Source of the DNA: GWE2-40-63 sp050179685 | GTDB taxonomy: Bacteria > Bacteroidota > Bacteroidia > Bacteroidales > SZUA-534 | Assembly (NCBI GenBank): GCA_050179685.1 | Contig: JBFXEW010000011.1 | Coordinates: forward strand, 1-64,000 | Direction: 5' to 3' | DNA length: 64,000 nucleotides | In this document: positions 48,226-57,655 of the stretch, one piece after another | Layout of the letters: each line of letters begins with the position of its first letter | Numbering within the stretch: the stretch's first letter is position 1 | The notes under the pieces: generated by a model | The model's input: the letters and a program-made list of their open reading frames with translations, nothing else | Databases searched by the model: none | What the model was told of the DNA's origin: nothing | Translations under genes and position numbers: made by a program

Positions 48226-49266
48226 ATGACAGAAGCGAAGAAAAAACTTACCCAGCTAAATGAACTGGGCGAATTTGGTTTAATTGACCGGTTAACAAAA
48301 GACATAAAAATAAAGCAGGCTTCAACCATTAAGGGCGTGGGCGACGATGCTGCGGTACTCGATTATACCGATAAACAAATGGTGCTTACTACCGATCTTT
48401 TGGTTGAAGGAATCCATTTCGATTTAACTTATACTCCGCTTAAGCATTTAGGGTACAAAGCGGTTGTGGTAAACCTGTCGGATGTGTATGCCATGAATGC
48501 TGTTCCCAAACAAATAACGGTTTCCATCGCCTTGTCCGGAAAATTTTCGCTCGAGGCCGTTGAATTGTTGTATTCCGGAATCCACAAAGCTTGTGAGCAT
48601 TATCAGGTAGACTTAATTGGTGGCGACACCACCAGTTCGGTTACCGGTTTAGCCATTAGCATTACGGCTATTGGTGAAGTGGAAAAAGGACAGGCGGTTT
48701 ACCGAAACGGAGCTAAACCCGGCGACTTAATTTGTGTTTCGGGTGATTTGGGCGCAGCTTATGCCGGCTTACAGATTTTAAATCGTGAGAAAGCAGTTTA
48801 TCAGGTTAATCCAAACTCTCAACCCGACATGTCGGCTTACGATTATGTTTTGGAACGTCAGCTTAAACCGGAAGCGCGGAAAGACATTGTTGAAGCCCTT
48901 AAAAAGGCAGCTATAAAACCCACAGCAATGATTGACGTGTCGGATGGTTTGTCATCTGAAATTTTACATATCTGCAAGCAATCAAAATGTGGCGCTAAAA
49001 TTATGGATGCCGATTTACCAATTGACGCGCAAACCATACAAGTTGCAGAGGAACTTAATATGGATGCTTCGCTTTTGGCTTTAAGCGGCGGCGAAGATTA
49101 TGAGTTGTTGTTTACCATCAATCCTGATGATTTAACAAAAATAAATCTGGTGGAAGGCGTACAGCTTATTGGTGAGATTGTTCCGGCCGATCAGGAGGTG
49201 CGACTTTATGGAAAAAGCGGTGGTTCAACACCAATTACTGCGCAGGGCTGGAATGCCTATTCCTGA
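48226..49266 (+). CDS. thiL: Thiamine-monophosphate kinase
   Basis: A 346-residue enzyme that phosphorylates thiamine monophosphate to thiamine diphosphate with ATP. Started at the ATG at 48226 (MTEAKKKLTQLNELGEFGLI), just after a -7 box; an upstream ATG at 48163 would put the promoter inside the gene. Conserved elements: IKGVGDDAAVLDY, TTDLLVEGIHFDL, VNLSDVYAMNAVP, LIGGDTTSS and SGDLGAAYAGL. GGEDYELLFT in the C-terminal half is also typical. It is AIR-synthase-like in fold. It ends at a strong terminator shared with the usp gene. Confidence 0.94.
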   Translation: MTEAKKKLTQLNELGEFGLIDRLTKDIKIKQASTIKGVGDDAAVLDYTDKQMVLTTDLLVEGIHFDLTYTPLKHLGYKAVVVNLSDVYAMNAVPKQITVSIALSGKFSLEAVELLYSGIHKACEHYQVDLIGGDTTSSVTGLAISITAIGEVEKGQAVYRNGAKPGDLICVSGDLGAAYAGLQILNREKAVYQVNPNSQPDMSAYDYVLERQLKPEARKDIVEALKKAAIKPTAMIDVSDGLSSEILHICKQSKCGAKIMDADLPIDAQTIQVAEELNMDASLLALSGGEDYELLFTINPDDLTKINLVEGVQLIGEIVPADQEVRLYGKSGGSTPITAQGWNAYS

Positions 49267-49294
49267 AACGAAAGCAATTAACGTATTATAAAAC

Positions 49295-49326
49295 AAAAAA
49301 GTCGCACTATTATGCGACTTTTTTTA
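49295..49326. terminator. Bidirectional terminator between thiL and usp
   Basis: AAAAAAGTCGCA (49295-49306) pairs with TGCGACTTTTTT (49313-49324) around a six-base loop. Confidence 0.9.
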
Positions 49327-49344
49327 TTTCGAATTTTTATACGT

Positions 49345-50175
49345 TTAAAAAGTAGCCAGCGAAAAGTTTTGGGCTTTACGCGGGTTTACACACATAACGG
49401 GAATTCGCGCGGTGTTTGCAATAATAAACTGCTCACTGGCGCCCATCACATAATCGAGTGTTCCAATGTTTTTAGTGGTCATTATCAGCATTAAATCGGC
49501 TTCAATTTCTTTGGCATAATTAAGGGTTGCCTGAGCAAAATTCGACGATTTTTCCGCCGTGGCTATTTCGTATTCAACGTTGTATTTGCTAATGTATTTG
49601 CGGGCAAAGGTAAGATTTTGATTTACCTTTTTTTCGAGGCTGCGATCGCTTACATCCTGCTTCACAAAATGAATTTTTGCTTTAAATATTTTCCCGAAAT
49701 ATATGGCCCAAATTAGTTTTTCGCGATTTTCGCTTTTAAAGTTTACCGGAAAAACAATTTTATCGTAGCTTACTTTTTCTGTTGGGGGATCCTGAACAAC
49801 AATAAACGGAGCGTAAGAACTAACGATAACTTTAAGCGCCCAGCTTCCGGTAAGTTTTTGCATTCCTTTCATACCATGGGTTCCCATGATAACCAGATTA
49901 ATGTCTTCGTTTTCTTTGGTGTATTCACCAATGGTGGTAAAAATGGTACCTTCTTTTACAACCGCATCGGTAGGGATACCATATTTTTCTTGTGCTTGAG
50001 CAGCTTTTTCTTTCAACCTGTCGAGGCCTTCTTCAATATCTTTTTCTTTTTTTACAATGTGTAAAAGAGTGATGGTATTATCAAGGACTTTCGACATTTT
50101 TACTGCATGCGAAAGGGCATTTTCCGCCTTGTCAGTAAAATCCCAGGGTACAATTATACGTTTTCCGGCTTCCAT
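49345..50175 (-). CDS. Universal stress protein, two tandem domains
   Basis: A 276-residue protein with two UspA domains. The first (residues 1 to about 145) keeps the ATP-binding motif MGTHGMKGMQKLTGSWALKV with the Gly-x2-Gly-x9-Gly-Ser pattern. The second (about 150-276) is diverged and ends IPVMCVNPRKA. Cytosolic. Tandem Usps are common in Bacteroidota; the role is stress survival, with no specific partner. It has its own promoter and a terminator shared with thiL. Confidence 0.9.
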   Translation of the reverse strand: MEAGKRIIVPWDFTDKAENALSHAVKMSKVLDNTITLLHIVKKEKDIEEGLDRLKEKAAQAQEKYGIPTDAVVKEGTIFTTIGEYTKENEDINLVIMGTHGMKGMQKLTGSWALKVIVSSYAPFIVVQDPPTEKVSYDKIVFPVNFKSENREKLIWAIYFGKIFKAKIHFVKQDVSDRSLEKKVNQNLTFARKYISKYNVEYEIATAEKSSNFAQATLNYAKEIEADLMLIMTTKNIGTLDYVMGASEQFIIANTARIPVMCVNPRKAQNFSLATF

Positions 50176-50222
50176 AAAAAAGCATTTAGGTTATAGTTTA
50201 AGTGAGGCTTTGAGCCAAAAAT

Positions 50223-50254
50223 CAAATTTATGTAAAAAATTTTATTAAATCAAT
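50223..50254 (-). promoter_or_regulatory. Promoter of the universal stress protein gene
   Basis: Minus strand: ATTG (50254-50251), 20 bases, then TAAATTTG (50230-50223). The start codon follows 47 bases later. Confidence 0.55.
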
Positions 50255-50354
50255 CTAAAATATTAAAGCATTGAAATAAAAAAGGTTAATTCTGGACCGA
50301 CAATCTAACACACAACAATAATTTTTGTTCGTTATGTGATTGATTTTATGAATA

Positions 50355-50386
50355 AAAAACCCCTTTCGTTATTAAGAAAGGGGTTC
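50355..50386 (-). terminator. Terminator after lpxA
   Basis: AACCCCTTTC (50358-50367) pairs with GAAAGGGGTT (50376-50385) around an eight-base loop; on the minus strand it is followed by TTTTTATT. It ends the lpxC-lpxA operon. Confidence 0.85.
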
Positions 50387-50409
50387 ATCAGTTATATTTT
50401 TAAAAGGAT

Positions 50410-51180
50410 TTATCCGGCAATGATTCCTCTTTGAGAGCCTTTTACAAAGCTTACAACGGTATCCAGTTCTTCCGACCGGTTTAATTCTTTATCAATTAAT
50501 TCCAGCGCTTGAGTGGTATTGTAGCCTTTGGCATATAGTAAGCGGTAAACATCCTGAATGGATTTGATTTGATCGTCGGTAAAACGCCTGCGGCGTAAAC
50601 CAATGGCATTAATTCCTGCAAAAACCAGGGGGTCTCTGCCGGCTGTAATGTATGGAGGCACATCTTTTCCAATTTTCGATCCTCCCTGAATTATTACATG
50701 TGAGCCAATATGTACAAATTGATGCACCAAACAACCACCACTTAAAATGGCAAATTCGTCAATGTCAACCTCGCCGGCAATTTGTGTGGCATTTCCAATA
50801 ATTACATTGTCGGCAATGCGGCAGTCGTGTGCAACATGTGAGTAAGCCATTAACAGGCAATTGCTTCCAATACGCGTGTCGCCTTTTGCTGCGGTTCCCC
50901 GGTTAACGGTTACGCATTCACGGATGGTTGTATTATCACCAATCAGCACCCAGGTTTCTTCTCCACGAAATTTTAAATCCTGTGGAATTGCTCCTACCAC
51001 AGCTCCGTGAAAGATGCGACAGTTGCTGCCAATTTTTGTAAATTCTTTTATTACAGCATTTGCACCAATCCACGTATTATCGCCAATTTCAACGTTTTTT
51101 TCGATGCTAACAAAAGGTTCAATAATTACGTTTTTTCCAATTTTTGCTTCAGGATGAACGTTCGCTAATTTATATTCCAT
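50410..51180 (-). CDS. lpxA: UDP-N-acetylglucosamine acyltransferase
   Basis: A 256-residue left-handed beta-helix enzyme, first step of lipid A synthesis: it transfers a 3-hydroxyacyl chain from ACP to UDP-GlcNAc. Hexapeptide repeats fill residues 1 to about 190 (VHPEAKIGKNVIIEPFV). The catalytic His lies in LMAYSHVAHDCRI and the acyl-chain region in GGCLVHQFVHIGSHVIIQGGSKIG. A helical C-terminal domain follows. Length is normal. It follows lpxC-fabZ by 20 bases and is cotranscribed with it. Confidence 0.96.
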   Translation of the reverse strand: MEYKLANVHPEAKIGKNVIIEPFVSIEKNVEIGDNTWIGANAVIKEFTKIGSNCRIFHGAVVGAIPQDLKFRGEETWVLIGDNTTIRECVTVNRGTAAKGDTRIGSNCLLMAYSHVAHDCRIADNVIIGNATQIAGEVDIDEFAILSGGCLVHQFVHIGSHVIIQGGSKIGKDVPPYITAGRDPLVFAGINAIGLRRRRFTDDQIKSIQDVYRLLYAKGYNTTQALELIDKELNRSEELDTVVSFVKGSQRGIIAG

Positions 51181-51200
51181 TCCTTGTAGAGTTTCTTTTT

Positions 51201-52622
51201 TTAGTTTTCTGTAGTCACTTTATTACGCACCAATTGAGCCATTAGTTCAGCATCCATAACCAGGGTGGTTCCGACAAAAACCTGTCCACGCATGTGTGCA
51301 ATGCCACGACGAATGGGCGATATTAAATCGAGTCGGAAAATCAGGGTGTCGCCAGGAACCACTTTTTGCTTAAAGCGCACATTGTCTATTTTTAGGAAAT
51401 AGGTCGACCATTCTTTGGGATCTTCCACATCGTTTAATGCCAGCAAACCGCCAACCTGGGCCATGGCTTCAATTTGAAGAACGCCCGGCATAACCGGTTC
51501 CTGAGGAAAGTGACCCACAAAAAATGGTTCGTTCATGGTGACGCACTTTACGCCCACAACCGTGGTTTCGTCCATGTGAATAATTTTATCGACGAGCAAA
51601 AAAGGCGGACGATGAGGCAATACCTTCATTATGTCGTTTATATCGCGAACGGGGGCCTCGTCGGGGTAATAGCGGGGAGCCACACCATTTTTTTGTTCAA
51701 ACTTTACAATCTGGCGAATTTTATTGGCAAATTCTGTATTGGCAAGATGCCCGGGGCGTTTGGCAATAATCTTTCCTTTAATACGACGGCCGGCCAATGC
51801 TAAATCACCAATCACATCGAGCAATTTATGACGGGCGGGTTCGTTCGAAAAGTGTAAGTTAACATTATTCAGGATGCCTCGTTTGGCTTTTAAATGAGGT
51901 TTGTTGAACAAATCGGCAATGCGATCGAACTCTTCTTGCGGATACTCGTTCTCAACAATTACAATTGCGTTTTCCAAAGCGCCACCTTTTATTAGGTTGT
52001 TTTTAAAAAGCGGCTCCAATTCATGGAAAAAAGCAAAGGTACGGCAGGGAGCAATCTGATCTCCAAATTCCGATAAATCGGTTAAGCTTGCATATTGATG
52101 TCCCAATACTTTTGAGTTAAAGTCAATAAGTACATCAACGCTGTATTTATGATCGGGATAAGCAATTATTTCGATGCCTTTTTCTTCGTTTACATAGCGC
52201 ACGTTTTCGCGCACCACAAAATATTCACGATCTACATCCTGCTCTTTAATTCCGGCTTTTTGAAGCACTTCAAAAAAGCGAATGGAGCTACCGTCCATAA
52301 TGGGGGTTTCAGGGCCGTCAATTTCAATAAGCAGGTTGTCAATTTCGAGACTGTAGGCTGCAGCTAACACGTGTTCAATGGTAGAAACGCGGGCTTCACC
52401 CTTTGCGATAGTAGTTCCACGGGCAGTATCAACCACATTTTCGGCCAAAGCCGGAATAATTGGTTGTTTGTCGAGGTCGACGCGTTTAAATTTATAACCA
52501 TGATCTTCGGGAGCAGGCTTAAATGTCATGGTAACATTAATGCCTGTGTGCAAGCCGACTCCGGTTAAAGAAACCTCGGTTGCTATCGTTTTTTGCCTAT
52601 CAGTCATAAGTTCTTTATTCAT
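51201..52622 (-). CDS. lpxC: LpxC-FabZ fusion
   Basis: A 473-residue bifunctional enzyme. Residues 1 to about 305 are LpxC, the zinc deacetylase that commits UDP-acyl-GlcNAc to lipid A: Glu83-His84 in STIEHVLAAAYS, later HKLLDVIGDLALAG with zinc His and Asp, and KGGALENAI. Residues about 335-465 are FabZ, the 3-hydroxyacyl-ACP dehydratase: HRPPFLLVDKI, GHFPQEPVMPGVLQIEAMAQVGG. This fusion is a known Bacteroidota feature. I chose the ATG at 52622 (MNKELMTDRQ); a Met five residues later is possible. The promoter is a perfect match and lies just upstream, excluding the longer frame. Confidence 0.96.
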   Translation of the reverse strand: MNKELMTDRQKTIATEVSLTGVGLHTGINVTMTFKPAPEDHGYKFKRVDLDKQPIIPALAENVVDTARGTTIAKGEARVSTIEHVLAAAYSLEIDNLLIEIDGPETPIMDGSSIRFFEVLQKAGIKEQDVDREYFVVRENVRYVNEEKGIEIIAYPDHKYSVDVLIDFNSKVLGHQYASLTDLSEFGDQIAPCRTFAFFHELEPLFKNNLIKGGALENAIVIVENEYPQEEFDRIADLFNKPHLKAKRGILNNVNLHFSNEPARHKLLDVIGDLALAGRRIKGKIIAKRPGHLANTEFANKIRQIVKFEQKNGVAPRYYPDEAPVRDINDIMKVLPHRPPFLLVDKIIHMDETTVVGVKCVTMNEPFFVGHFPQEPVMPGVLQIEAMAQVGGLLALNDVEDPKEWSTYFLKIDNVRFKQKVVPGDTLIFRLDLISPIRRGIAHMRGQVFVGTTLVMDAELMAQLVRNKVTTEN

Positions 52623-52648
52623 TGTTTTATAATCGATTAAAGATCGTG

Positions 52649-52679
52649 CAAAAATATACTTTTTATTACACAATACAAA
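52649..52679 (-). promoter_or_regulatory. Promoter of lpxC-fabZ
   Basis: Minus strand: TTTG (52679-52676), exactly 19 bases, then TATTTTTG (52656-52649) followed by C. A perfect match to the consensus; the ATG is 26 bases downstream. Confidence 0.8.
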
Positions 52680-52808
52680 AGAGCTGCAATTTTTGGTAAA
52701 CTATTGAAGCCGCTATCCGTTTAGTGAGCATATTTTTTAAAAGGCTATTACTCGATCATAAATCGTTTAATTTATTAAGTTAGCCGTCAAATACAGCTGT
52801 TTACTACT

Positions 52809-55800
52809 ATGATAACACTACTTAATGCTAAAGAAAACAATCTTAATTCGATAAAATTAAACTTACCTGAAAACAAGCTAATTGTTGTAACCGGAGTTTC
52901 GGGGTCGGGAAAATCGACCCTGGTTTATGATGTGCTTTTTCAGGAAGCCCGCCGACGTTATTTAGAAACGTTTTCGTCTAATGCCCGGCTTTTTATGGGA
53001 AAATTGCATCGCCCCGATGTGCAATACCTCTCAGGATTATCGCCGGCTATTGCCCTTCAGCAAAAACCGATGGTAAATTCGCCTCGCGCAACCGTAGGAA
53101 CGCTTACTGAGATTTACGATTTGCTTCGTCTGTTGTTCGCCCGTGTGGGTAAAGACCAACGTGACGACAAATCGATAAGCATTGATCGCAGTTTTTTTTC
53201 GTTCAACACGCCCAAAGGCGCATGTAAAACCTGTGGAGGCCTGGGTGTTGAGGACGCAATAAACCAGGACTTGTTGATTCAGGATGAAAATAAAACCATC
53301 CGCGAAGGAGCTTTTGTGATGACAACGCCCAGCGGATACATTGTTTACTCGCAGGTTACTATGGACGTGCTTAATCAGGTTTGCGAAGCTGAGGGTTTTT
53401 CGGTCGATATTCCCTGGAAAGATTTGACCGAAGCACAAAAAAAGGTGGTTTTGTTCGGAAGCAAAAAAATTACCGTCCCATTCGGAAAGCATCCGCTTGA
53501 ATCGCGGATGAAGTGGAGCGGAATTACAGCAAAACCTCGCGAAGAAAGTTACTATAAAGGAATTATTCCTGTGATGGAAGAAATTTTAAAACGCGACAGA
53601 AACCCAAATGTCTTGCGCTTTGCCAATTCTGTTCCTTGTAAAAGCTGTGATGGCTCCCGGCTGAAACCGGCGGTTCAGCAGGTGTTATTTGGAGGAAAAA
53701 ACCTGGTGGAATTGAGTCGGATGACCCTTTTGGAATTAACCGCTTTTTTTGAAACCATCGATTTAAAGGCCCATGAAAAAGTGGTTGCTGAGCCCATTGT
53801 TCAAGCTCTTTTGAAAACCGTTCGTCTGGTAAACAAAGTGGGGCTTGGTTTTTTAACATTGAATCGTTCAGCTCAAAGCTTATCGGGAAGCGAAACACAA
53901 CGCTTGCGCCTGGCAAAGGTTGCCGCATCGGGAATGCGTGGTTTACTGTATGTTTTTGATGAACCGTCAACGGGCATGCACCCAACTGAAACCCGAAACC
54001 TGATGGAAGTGCTTTTTAGTTTACGCGATGCTGAAAACACGGTGTTTTTGGTTGAACACAACCCGCAGGTAATTCAATACGCCGATTGGATTGTGGATTT
54101 AGGCCCGGGAGCAGGAGAAAATGGTGGTCATGTACTCTTTTCTGGAAAAGCTGACGACTTTTTTAATCAGCAAACAACCGGAAACAGTGAAACGCTGAAA
54201 TATTTTAAAAACCCGCGGGCATTTAAAAAGGAAATCAGACCAGGAAAAGGAGAACTAATTATTACTGGTGCTAAAGAAAATAACCTGCAAAACATTCGGG
54301 TTGTTATTAAAACGGGAGCGTTGAATGTAGTTACCGGCGTTTCCGGTTCAGGAAAAACAAGTTTGGTGCATCAGGTGCTTGCCGGTTATTTTATTGATAA
54401 ACTTGATAAAAAACAAGTGCAAAATAAAAACAGGGATTCGATCACTGGCGATGAATCCATTAAAAAGTTAATTGAAATCGACCAATCATCGATTGGAAAA
54501 ACGCCACGCAGTAATGCGGCAACCTACACCGGCCTTTCTGACGAATTGCGAAACCTTTTTGCCCTGTTACCCGAGGCTAAAGCAAAAAAACTTACGAAAA
54601 ACCATTTTTCGTTTAATACTCCGGCCGGCCGCTGCCCAAAATGCGCTGGTGCAGGTTACGAACAAATTGGAATGCATTTATTGGGAAATGTAGAGCTGGT
54701 TTGTAGTTCATGCAACGGAAAACAATTTAAAGAAGAAGTGCTTTCAACAGCTTACAATGGAAAAAATCTGGCCGAAATTTATGCTTTGACCATTGATGAG
54801 GCAGCAGGCTTTTTTAAGAACGCTCCCAAAATAGAAAAATATTTGCAGGCGCTGCAGCAGGTAGGTCTGGGTTACCAGACATTAAACCAACGATCGAGCA
54901 CTCTTTCGGGAGGTGAAGCACGCCGCATAAAACTGGCCAGGCAATTGGTAAAAACAAGTAAGGAACCCACCTTATTTATTATCGACGAACCGGCTTCGGG
55001 GCTACATCCTTATGATATTGATGTGTTGCTAAAAAACCTGAATCAACTGGTTGAACAAGGACACACGGTAGTTTTGGTTGAACAGAGTCAGCAAATTATT
55101 AAACAAGCCGATTATTTAATTGAATTGGGTCCCGGTAGCGGAAAAGATGGTGGCAAACTGGTTTATCAGGGAGTACCTTCAGGAATTGCAGCAATTTCAG
55201 GTTCGCCCACGGCAAAAGCAATGATTCTTGAAAAAGAACCCGTTAAAACGAGCCCAAAACCTGTTTTTGAGCGTTTTGGCCCAATCCGGTTAAGGGGAGT
55301 CAGCACCAATAATTTAAAATCGGTCGACGTGGATATTCCTTTTAATAAACTTACGGTATTAACCGGAGTTTCGGGAAGCGGAAAATCGTCGCTTGCTTTT
55401 GACACGCTTTTTGCCGAAGGACGCCAGCAATATGCTGAAAGTTTTTCGGCCTATGTGCGGAATCGCTTAAACATAAATTCACAGGCGCGTTACGAAAGTA
55501 TTCAGGGCTTAATGCCAACCTTGGCGGTGAATCAGCAAAATCTGGCAAATAACGAGCGTTCTACCGTGGGAACCATTACCAATATTTACGACTCAATTCG
55601 CTTACTCTTTGCCCGTGTGGGGAAAAGTGACGAAGCTGTTGAAAACCCTTTAAGTTCCTGGTTTTCTTTTAACCACGAACAAGGTGCTTGTCGGCATTGC
55701 CAGGGATTGGGATTCCAAACGGTTTGTGATGCTGAAAAATTAGTTTCACATCCTGAAAAAGCCCTTGTTTCAGGAGCTTTGGATGGAAGCAAGGCGGGGA

Positions 55801-57641
55801 AGTTTTATGGCGATGTTTCCGGACAATATGTTGCCACGCTGTATGCCGTGGGTAAAGCAAAAGGAATAGATTATTCGCAGCCATGGAACTTGCTTTCTGC
55901 CGAAGCAAAAAAAATAGCGATGGAGGGTACAGGCCAAGAGGAGTTTCAGGTTCAATGGAATTATCAGCGTAAAAACCGGAAGGGAACTCATAAATTTAAA
56001 GCTTCTTGGCCTGGTTTTCTTCAACTGGTTAACCAAGAATTTATGCGGAAAGCCAACGACAAAAGAGCGCACGATTTATTACCCATTATGAAGAACGAAC
56101 CCTGTGATTTGTGCCAGGGAAATCGATTAAATAAACGGGCCATGCAGTTTACCGTTCTGGAGAAAAACATCAGCGATTGGCTCAACATGCCTGTTTCGGA
56201 ACTGGCGGTGTTTTTGAAAAAACAGGTGGTGATTCCCGGGGCTTTCAGTAGCGAGCCGGTTAAACAAAAAGCAGCGCAAATATTGGTGGGAGGAATACTT
56301 AACGGGCTCGATTATTTAGGTCATTTGGGATTGGGGTATCTTAGCCTGGCAAGACGTTCAAATACACTGTCGGGAGGCGAAGGACAACGTGTACGCCTGG
56401 CATCGGCATTAAACCAGGACTTATCGGGAGTTTGTGTCGTTTTGGATGAGCCAACACGGGGACTGCATAGTAGTGATACTGAAAATCTTATTTATATACT
56501 ACAGGAATTAAAGCGACAGGGAAATACCCTTGTGGTTTGTGAACACGATCCTTATTTTATAAACAGTGCTGATCACATTATTGAAATGGGACCCGGTGCC
56601 GGAAAGTACGGAGGACACATTGTTGCCGAAGGGCTTGCCACCGAGTTGGCAAACAGTTACAAATCGCTTACCGGGCCTTATTTAAAAGCCGATTACCGGT
56701 TTAAGCGCGAAAAACGTCCGGTGAATTATATTAAAGCCATCCAGATTAAAGGAGCCCGGGCAAACAATTTGAAAAACATTGATGTGCGTATTCCGGCAAA
56801 TGCTCTGGTTGTATTGAGTGGTGTTTCGGGCAGTGGAAAAAGCAGCCTGCTGCATCAGGTAATTCATGAATCGATACAAAAGGGGCGGGCAACCAATTGT
56901 GATCAAATTACAGGATTGGGCTTATTCGATCAGGGAATCTATGTCGATCAAAAACTGCCCAAGGCGCACGCTCAAAGCATGGTTGTTGGCTTTTTAAACA
57001 GTTACGATTCCCTGAAAAAAGGTTTTGTTAAACAAGCCAAACGGCAAGGAATAGCCGCTAATGCTTCGCAGTTTTCTCTTTATAGTAAAACCGCCGCTTG
57101 TGCTAATTGTGGAGGAAAGGGAGAAATAAAAACCAGTCTCGATTTTTTGTCGGATGTTTACGAACCTTGCGAGCTTTGTAACGGAACGGGTTTTAAACCC
57201 GAAGCCTTAAGCATAAAGGTTGAGGGAAAACATATTGCCGATTGGCTCGACATGAGCTTTGAAGAGATTGCTGGGCAAAAATCCATAACGGAATTACATG
57301 AAATAAGCCAGTTAGCTGTTCAGTTGGGTCTGGGGTATCTGAACCTAAAGCAACGCTTGCACACCTTAAGTGGCGGAGAGCTGCAACGTTTGAAGCTGAT
57401 AAATTCATTGAGTGAACAAAAAGGAAAATCGTGCTTGTTCCTGCTCGACGAACCCACTACCGGACTTCACATGTACGATGTGGAAAAACTGATGCACACC
57501 TTCGATAAATTATTGGACAACGGACACAGCCTGGTGGTAATTGAACATCACCAAACGGTAACTCAATCGGCCGATTATTTAATTGAATTGGGTCCCGGGG
57601 CCGGAGAAAAAGGCGGAAGTTTGGTGCGACAAACAGATTAA
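52809..57641 (+). CDS. Double-length UvrA-like ABC ATPase (four nucleotide-binding domains)
   Basis: A 1610-residue soluble protein, against about 940 for UvrA. Four Walker A loops are visible, at about residues 29-36, 510, 852 and 1340 (GVSGSGKS or GVSGSGKT). Four signatures follow: LSGSE (about 358), LSGGE (about 699, 1187 and 1520). Four Walker B/D-loops are present (DEPSTGMHP, DEPASGLHP, DEPTRGLHS, DEPTTGLHM). Several CxxC zinc pairs lie between them. So two UvrA-like units are fused in tandem: residues 1 to about 815 and about 825-1610. The third Walker A region (SSLAFDTLFAEGRQQYAESFSAYVRN) is closest to canonical UvrA. No UvrB is encoded nearby. It probably binds damaged DNA; its role is not established. 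Confidence 0.88.
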   Translation: MITLLNAKENNLNSIKLNLPENKLIVVTGVSGSGKSTLVYDVLFQEARRRYLETFSSNARLFMGKLHRPDVQYLSGLSPAIALQQKPMVNSPRATVGTLTEIYDLLRLLFARVGKDQRDDKSISIDRSFFSFNTPKGACKTCGGLGVEDAINQDLLIQDENKTIREGAFVMTTPSGYIVYSQVTMDVLNQVCEAEGFSVDIPWKDLTEAQKKVVLFGSKKITVPFGKHPLESRMKWSGITAKPREESYYKGIIPVMEEILKRDRNPNVLRFANSVPCKSCDGSRLKPAVQQVLFGGKNLVELSRMTLLELTAFFETIDLKAHEKVVAEPIVQALLKTVRLVNKVGLGFLTLNRSAQSLSGSETQRLRLAKVAASGMRGLLYVFDEPSTGMHPTETRNLMEVLFSLRDAENTVFLVEHNPQVIQYADWIVDLGPGAGENGGHVLFSGKADDFFNQQTTGNSETLKYFKNPRAFKKEIRPGKGELIITGAKENNLQNIRVVIKTGALNVVTGVSGSGKTSLVHQVLAGYFIDKLDKKQVQNKNRDSITGDESIKKLIEIDQSSIGKTPRSNAATYTGLSDELRNLFALLPEAKAKKLTKNHFSFNTPAGRCPKCAGAGYEQIGMHLLGNVELVCSSCNGKQFKEEVLSTAYNGKNLAEIYALTIDEAAGFFKNAPKIEKYLQALQQVGLGYQTLNQRSSTLSGGEARRIKLARQLVKTSKEPTLFIIDEPASGLHPYDIDVLLKNLNQLVEQGHTVVLVEQSQQIIKQADYLIELGPGSGKDGGKLVYQGVPSGIAAISGSPTAKAMILEKEPVKTSPKPVFERFGPIRLRGVSTNNLKSVDVDIPFNKLTVLTGVSGSGKSSLAFDTLFAEGRQQYAESFSAYVRNRLNINSQARYESIQGLMPTLAVNQQNLANNERSTVGTITNIYDSIRLLFARVGKSDEAVENPLSSWFSFNHEQGACRHCQGLGFQTVCDAEKLVSHPEKALVSGALDGSKAGKFYGDVSGQYVATLYAVGKAKGIDYSQPWNLLSAEAKKIAMEGTGQEEFQVQWNYQRKNRKGTHKFKASWPGFLQLVNQEFMRKANDKRAHDLLPIMKNEPCDLCQGNRLNKRAMQFTVLEKNISDWLNMPVSELAVFLKKQVVIPGAFSSEPVKQKAAQILVGGILNGLDYLGHLGLGYLSLARRSNTLSGGEGQRVRLASALNQDLSGVCVVLDEPTRGLHSSDTENLIYILQELKRQGNTLVVCEHDPYFINSADHIIEMGPGAGKYGGHIVAEGLATELANSYKSLTGPYLKADYRFKREKRPVNYIKAIQIKGARANNLKNIDVRIPANALVVLSGVSGSGKSSLLHQVIHESIQKGRATNCDQITGLGLFDQGIYVDQKLPKAHAQSMVVGFLNSYDSLKKGFVKQAKRQGIAANASQFSLYSKTAACANCGGKGEIKTSLDFLSDVYEPCELCNGTGFKPEALSIKVEGKHIADWLDMSFEEIAGQKSITELHEISQLAVQLGLGYLNLKQRLHTLSGGELQRLKLINSLSEQKGKSCLFLLDEPTTGLHMYDVEKLMHTFDKLLDNGHSLVVIEHHQTVTQSADYLIELGPGAGEKGGSLVRQTD

Positions 57642-57655
57642 GAATAAGGTTTCTC

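Noticed and set aside
48081..48329. 82-residue minus-strand frame across tRNA-Val
   Set aside because: It lies opposite the 3' half of the tRNA and the thiL start; the sequence is an antisense shadow.
53037..53492. 151-residue minus-strand frame inside the double UvrA gene
   Set aside because: It is a complement of the strongly conserved coding region, one of many such shadows in this long gene.
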